Shown: positions 60,301-64,000 of the stretch, in pieces
How positions within the stretch are numbered: the first letter of the stretch is position 1
Layout of the letters: each line of letters begins with the position of its first letter
DNA from: Zygosaccharomyces rouxii
Taxonomy: Eukaryota; Ascomycota; Saccharomycetes; Saccharomycetales; Saccharomycetaceae
Assembly (NCBI RefSeq): GCF_000026365.1
Contig: NC_012994.1
Span: forward strand, 124,001 to 188,000
Reading direction: 5' to 3'
DNA: 64,000 bases
The notes under the pieces: model-generated
What the model saw: the letters and a program-made list of their open reading frames with translations, nothing else
Told to the model about the DNA's origin: nothing
Database searches by the model: none
Made by a program: the position numbers and the translations under genes

Positions 60301-60574
60301 TACATAGACAAGGGAAAAGAAGTTTACGTTCATGTAAAACAATATGCCAGGAATCTGGCAAAATTCATCTTGTTTCTGACCAGTTTTTCAGCTTAAAGTG
60401 TATTTTATCATTTCTGAATACGGGCAAAAATTTTGTCCCTAAGAGAACGAAGCACAAGAGAGAAAGAAAACAAATAAACTTACACTTTATACTTATCGAA
60501 TCGTAGAAAGAACCCGCCCAATTGCCCAGTACTCAATTGGATTTGGAATGATTATCGACGTAAATTAGTAGGGA

Positions 60575-63247
60575 ATGGAACAAGTGAATTCTTTTAGTGA
60601 GAAAAAACTCCAACAAGTGGAAATTTTTCAGAAATTCGCAACGGATCTTGCAACAGAGCAAGGTAAAGGTACTAGTGGACAATTAATTTTAACGTATAAT
60701 GATTTTATCAATTTAATTTCAAGTTCTAAAACGCTTTATTCGAAGTTTACAGATCACTCGTTTAACTTAAATCAGATTCCCCCAAATGCATTTGGATGCA
60801 TTTTCTTTGCACTTGATGAAACTAACAAAGGATATTTAAACATCAACGATTGGTTCCATTTTAACAATCTATTGGAATACGACAACTACCATCTAATTAT
60901 TCTGTATGAATTTTTTCGAAAATTCGACGTCGAAAGGATTAGAGCTAACCGGCGGCAGCAGTTACAGGATGCTGTTAAACAATCCAATGTTAAGCCAGGA
61001 ATGGCAGCAGATGATGCAAGAGTAAAATCAATTAATTATGGTAGTAAATTTTTAAGCTTTGACGACCTTTTACTAAATTTAACCCAATTTAAAAGTACAA
61101 TTAAGCTTTTACACAGTTGTTCCAAGGATGAATTTGCTTTGACGAATGATTTGTTCCTAGATTGGGATAAGTTTAAGTTTTTAAAATTCTATGAATGCTA
61201 CCCATATAGTTTCGAAGAAGGTCCCTTTTTAAGCTTAAACTCCATTGTAACCATTTTACAAAATGATTTGAAAAATGAAAAATTGTACGTTGGATTTAGT
61301 AAGTTGGCTCACATGGATCCAATTAAAAAATGCTTGGCACTTAATAAAAATCAATTGGTTTACCTTTTAAAATTATTCTACTCACATCGTATATCTACCG
61401 ATGTTTTCGAATCATTAAATTTGACCAACACAGATTTAATTAAATCTAACAATAACGCCATTGCATTCAATGTCTTTAAGGACCTTTTTTATTTATTTCA
61501 AAATTTTGATTTACTTAACCAAGCTCTCATCCGATATGCTACCGTTAACGATTTTACTGAAAGAGATTTGAGAGAACGTCCAATTACAAAGATGGATCTT
61601 TTACAAATTTTAAACACCCAATACAATAAAGTTAACAACATTATAGAGTTTTCACCTTCACAGATTAACTTATTGTTTTCCATTGTTGCCAATTCTAAAG
61701 AGAATAACACACGAAAAAAGTTGCAGATGCATCATGAAGATTCTCAAATTGATAATTTCATTCACAACGAATATGTTCATGGTATTAGTGGACGTCGTAA
61801 GCAATTAGAAACATTTAATGACACATACCAAGAATTGGTGGAGGGCTTCCACCAGAGTGCGGTGGTGCACAATTCGTTATCTACAAAGCCTACGAGTTTC
61901 TTTGATTTCTTCATCCCCAGATCCGATCTTGCCAGTTTCTGGTATAACTTAACTACAGAAGATTTTATGAAAATTTTGAACCCCAATTATTTGAACGATG
62001 TAGTACACCAGATGGAATTGCGTAGAATTCAAAAAGACTCTCTTTATACAAACTATTATTTCTACCCCATTTTTGATTCCATTTACAACTTTTCCTTAGG
62101 ATCCGTCGCAGGATGTATTGGCGCTACCGCAGTCTACCCCATCGATTTGGTCAAAACAAGAATGCAAGCACAACGGTCGTTGTCACAATATACAAATTCC
62201 TTTGATTGTTTTTCCAAAGTTCTCTCTAGGGATGGTGTCAAAGGGTTATATTCTGGATTAGGTCCACAGTTACTTGGTGTCGCACCAGAAAAAGCTATTA
62301 AGTTGACCGTTAATGACTTGATGAGAAAGACTCTTTCGGATAAGAAGGGCAAAATTACTTTAACATCAGAAGTTCTGGCTGGTGCCTCTGCAGGTGCTTG
62401 TCAAGTCATTTTTACCAATCCACTGGAAGTTGTTAAAATACGACTACAAGTGAAATCCGAGTATGCCCTTGAAAATTTGGCTCAATCAGAAATGACAGCG
62501 TTTAGTATAGTTAGAAAATTGGGATTCTCTGGTCTTTATAAGGGTTTAACTGCATGTCTCTTGAGAGACGTCCCATTTTCTGCAATATATTTCCCAACAT
62601 ATTCCCATGTTAAAAGGGATGTTTTCAATTTCGATCCACAAAGTAATACTGGTAGAAGTCGCCTGAAGACTTGGGAATTACTATTCTCCGGTGCATTAGC
62701 AGGAATGCCAGCAGCATTTTTAACTACACCATGTGATGTGGTTAAAACTAGATTGCAAATAGCTCCACGCAAGGGTGAAATGAAATACCATGGTATTAAG
62801 GATGCTATTAAAACCATTCTTAAGGAGGAAAGCTTCAAAAGTTTTTTCAAAGGTGGTGGTGCCCGTGTTCTAAGAAGTTCTCCGCAGTTTGGATTTACTC
62901 TAGCTGCATATGAAATGTTCAAAGATCTTGTCCCCAAGCCAAATAAGACTTTTAGATCTCCAACTCACGATTTTGACGAAGAAATTCCAACGGTCGCAAA
63001 TTCATTTACTTCATTTTTCAGAAAACTGAAATCTTCATCCCAACCTATTACTGTCGAGGATTCTTACCAAACCGATTTTTTCAGCCCCACGGTAGATCCT
63101 TACAGCAGTAACTATTTGAACTATTACTACAAGAGTTGTCAAGTGGCCAAGTTATTTATTGATTTGGACAACAATTTTTCACACTTCAACTATGACGTTT
63201 ATACCAAATTCCAGGACTCTTTGAAGAGTATTGCATCGGGCAAATAA
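60575..63247 (+). CDS. AGC1: Mitochondrial aspartate-glutamate carrier Agc1
   Basis: Agc1 exchanges aspartate and glutamate across the mitochondrial inner membrane (malate-aspartate shuttle) and imports glutamate. The 890-aa protein (S. cerevisiae 902) has a long N-terminal domain (about 1-480) of the EF-hand-derived aralar/citrin type. An SLC25 core follows, with signatures [11 protein letters not shown] (about 522), [11 protein letters not shown] (about 615) and [11 protein letters not shown] (about 718). A C-terminal extension of about 110 residues completes it. Classic calcium-loop acidic spacing is weak, in line with the yeast protein being calcium-insensitive. The ATG at 60575 is the first in frame. 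Confidence 0.96.
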   Translation: MEQVNSFSEKKLQQVEIFQKFATDLATEQGKGTSGQLILTYNDFINLISSSKTLYSKFTDHSFNLNQIPPNAFGCIFFALDETNKGYLNINDWFHFNNLLEYDNYHLIILYEFFRKFDVERIRANRRQQLQDAVKQSNVKPGMAADDARVKSINYGSKFLSFDDLLLNLTQFKSTIKLLHSCSKDEFALTNDLFLDWDKFKFLKFYECYPYSFEEGPFLSLNSIVTILQNDLKNEKLYVGFSKLAHMDPIKKCLALNKNQLVYLLKLFYSHRISTDVFESLNLTNTDLIKSNNNAIAFNVFKDLFYLFQNFDLLNQALIRYATVNDFTERDLRERPITKMDLLQILNTQYNKVNNIIEFSPSQINLLFSIVANSKENNTRKKLQMHHEDSQIDNFIHNEYVHGISGRRKQLETFNDTYQELVEGFHQSAVVHNSLSTKPTSFFDFFIPRSDLASFWYNLTTEDFMKILNPNYLNDVVHQMELRRIQKDSLYTNYYFYPIFDSIYNFSLGSVAGCIGATAVYPIDLVKTRMQAQRSLSQYTNSFDCFSKVLSRDGVKGLYSGLGPQLLGVAPEKAIKLTVNDLMRKTLSDKKGKITLTSEVLAGASAGACQVIFTNPLEVVKIRLQVKSEYALENLAQSEMTAFSIVRKLGFSGLYKGLTACLLRDVPFSAIYFPTYSHVKRDVFNFDPQSNTGRSRLKTWELLFSGALAGMPAAFLTTPCDVVKTRLQIAPRKGEMKYHGIKDAIKTILKEESFKSFFKGGGARVLRSSPQFGFTLAAYEMFKDLVPKPNKTFRSPTHDFDEEIPTVANSFTSFFRKLKSSSQPITVEDSYQTDFFSPTVDPYSSNYLNYYYKSCQVAKLFIDLDNNFSHFNYDVYTKFQDSLKSIASGK

Positions 63248-63333
63248 AACAGTCTTCATTTCATTATTTATTTCTTATTTAATCTAAATTTTAATGACAT
63301 TACAATCGTAAACTAATTAATCAAATAACCATA

Positions 63334-64000
63334 TCATTTTCTTGTGTATATCTGCAATTCAGCATCATTCCACTCGAAGGTCCCATCGTCAACAATTTCA
63401 TTTAGTTTATCATTCTTGAACAAAAATTCCCTCTCATATGGCGGGACAGCATTACAAGTAGCTTTACGGAATCTCCATTTAGTCTTATGAAATATAATAT
63501 TTTGAGATTTTTGCTTGTCGTCAAATCTTTCCTGTGTATTAGGAAAATCTAGTCTTCCAAAGCCTGGCGGTGAGTGTGATCTATCTCTTAAATTTTCAAA
63601 TTCGTAGAAATTATTTTCCACTCCTTTGCTTATTTCTTTATCTATTAAAGATTGCCTACCAGCTTCTGGTGGTGGAAACCCTTCAGCATAAATCTTTTGT
63701 GCTTTCATATTCTGTTGACGTTTCTTGACAGAATTAATATCTTCATTCCTTTTAAAATCCTCTAATATCCATGGCTTACCGGTATAGGGATTAATATTAA
63801 AATTTGTCCGCGGTACAACAGGCTTATTATCAGGGAATCGAACACATAGTTTTTTAGTAACTTGAGATAATTCTTTCCTGCTATTATTATTGGCAGACGG
63901 CAGTTCGTCCTCTTCCACTTGCACATCGAGTTCTCTGGAATCATTCTTCATGTGGTTATAGGAATCCGGCAGACTTTGACTTTCTTTGAGTGGCGAACTA
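63334..64000 (-). CDS. SAE2: SAE2/CtIP-like DNA-end resection factor, 5' part beyond the window
   Basis: Sae2/Ctp1/CtIP activates the Mre11-Rad50-Xrs2 nuclease to begin resection and process hairpin or protein-blocked ends. The visible part carries a C-terminal block that I recognise as the conserved family region: SPPGFGRLDFPNTQE, KTKWRFRKATCNAVPPYERE and LNEIVDDGTFEWND. NPYTGKPWILEDFKRN lies before it. An ATG at 63951 would give 205 aa, but the frame stays open to the window edge, and upstream codons include SPLKESQS. S. cerevisiae Sae2 is 345 aa, so the real start is probably outside. Family assignment rests on motif memory. Confidence 0.68.
   Translation of the reverse strand, partial: SSPLKESQSLPDSYNHMKNDSRELDVQVEEDELPSANNNSRKELSQVTKKLCVRFPDNKPVVPRTNFNINPYTGKPWILEDFKRNEDINSVKKRQQNMKAQKIYAEGFPPPEAGRQSLIDKEISKGVENNFYEFENLRDRSHSPPGFGRLDFPNTQERFDDKQKSQNIIFHKTKWRFRKATCNAVPPYEREFLFKNDKLNEIVDDGTFEWNDAELQIYTRK

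Overview
The window is nuclear DNA from a budding yeast of the family Saccharomycetaceae. Genes are compact and intron-poor, the standard genetic code fits every frame, and nearly every long ORF has a recognisable Saccharomyces cerevisiae counterpart. Gene order looks pre-whole-genome-duplication. MON1 and MET13, adjacent in S. cerevisiae (YGL124C/YGL125W), are here interleaved with the YBR222-YBR229 block (ROT2, SLX1, MCX1, YBR225W, TDP1, PCS60), as expected of an unduplicated relative. A Zygosaccharomyces species (Z. rouxii-like) or close relative such as Torulaspora is my best guess; the sequence alone does not prove it.

Layout. 1-22.1 kb: MON1, a GATA zinc-finger gene, a tandem pair of ROT2-type glucosidase II genes, SLX1, MCX1, the YBR225W orthologue, MET13, TDP1 and PCS60. 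22.2-39.9 kb: an almost intact YOR100C-YOR092W block (CRC1, KTR1, NUP1, YOR097C, RPS7, RKI1, ARF3, tRNA-Lys(CUU), CMR2, ECM3), with CRC1 flipped relative to S. cerevisiae. 39.9-51.2 kb: a looser accessory stretch with an old-yellow-enzyme pseudogene, a sugar/polyol-type MFS transporter, a hotdog-fold mitochondrial protein, an intron-containing tRNA-Lys(UUU), a yapsin-like secreted protease, a HOL1-like MFS transporter and a probable permease relic. 51.2-64 kb: GLO3, ROX3, DSE1, YCK3, EAF3, AGC1 and the 3' part of a SAE2/CtIP-like gene that runs off the right edge.

Shared themes: secretory-pathway and cell-surface biology (ROT2 pair, KTR1, yapsin, GLO3, ARF3, MON1, YCK3, DSE1), mitochondrial and peroxisomal metabolism (MCX1, CRC1, AGC1, PCS60), methionine/folate metabolism (MET13) and DNA repair (SLX1, TDP1, SAE2). 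These are neighbouring, individually regulated genes, not operons.

The most unusual items are: (1) the tandem glucosidase II genes, where the upstream copy keeps both catalytic aspartates but has lost several near-invariant pocket residues and gained about three times as many N-glycosylation sequons, two of them inside the changed motifs; (2) a tRNA-Lys(UUU) whose 14-nt intron carries a perfect competitor of the acceptor stem; (3) the decayed OYE gene and permease-like remnants in the accessory stretch; (4) a possible mitochondrial-type N-terminal extension on RKI1; and (5) a recent 84-bp duplication in the FSFG repeats of NUP1.
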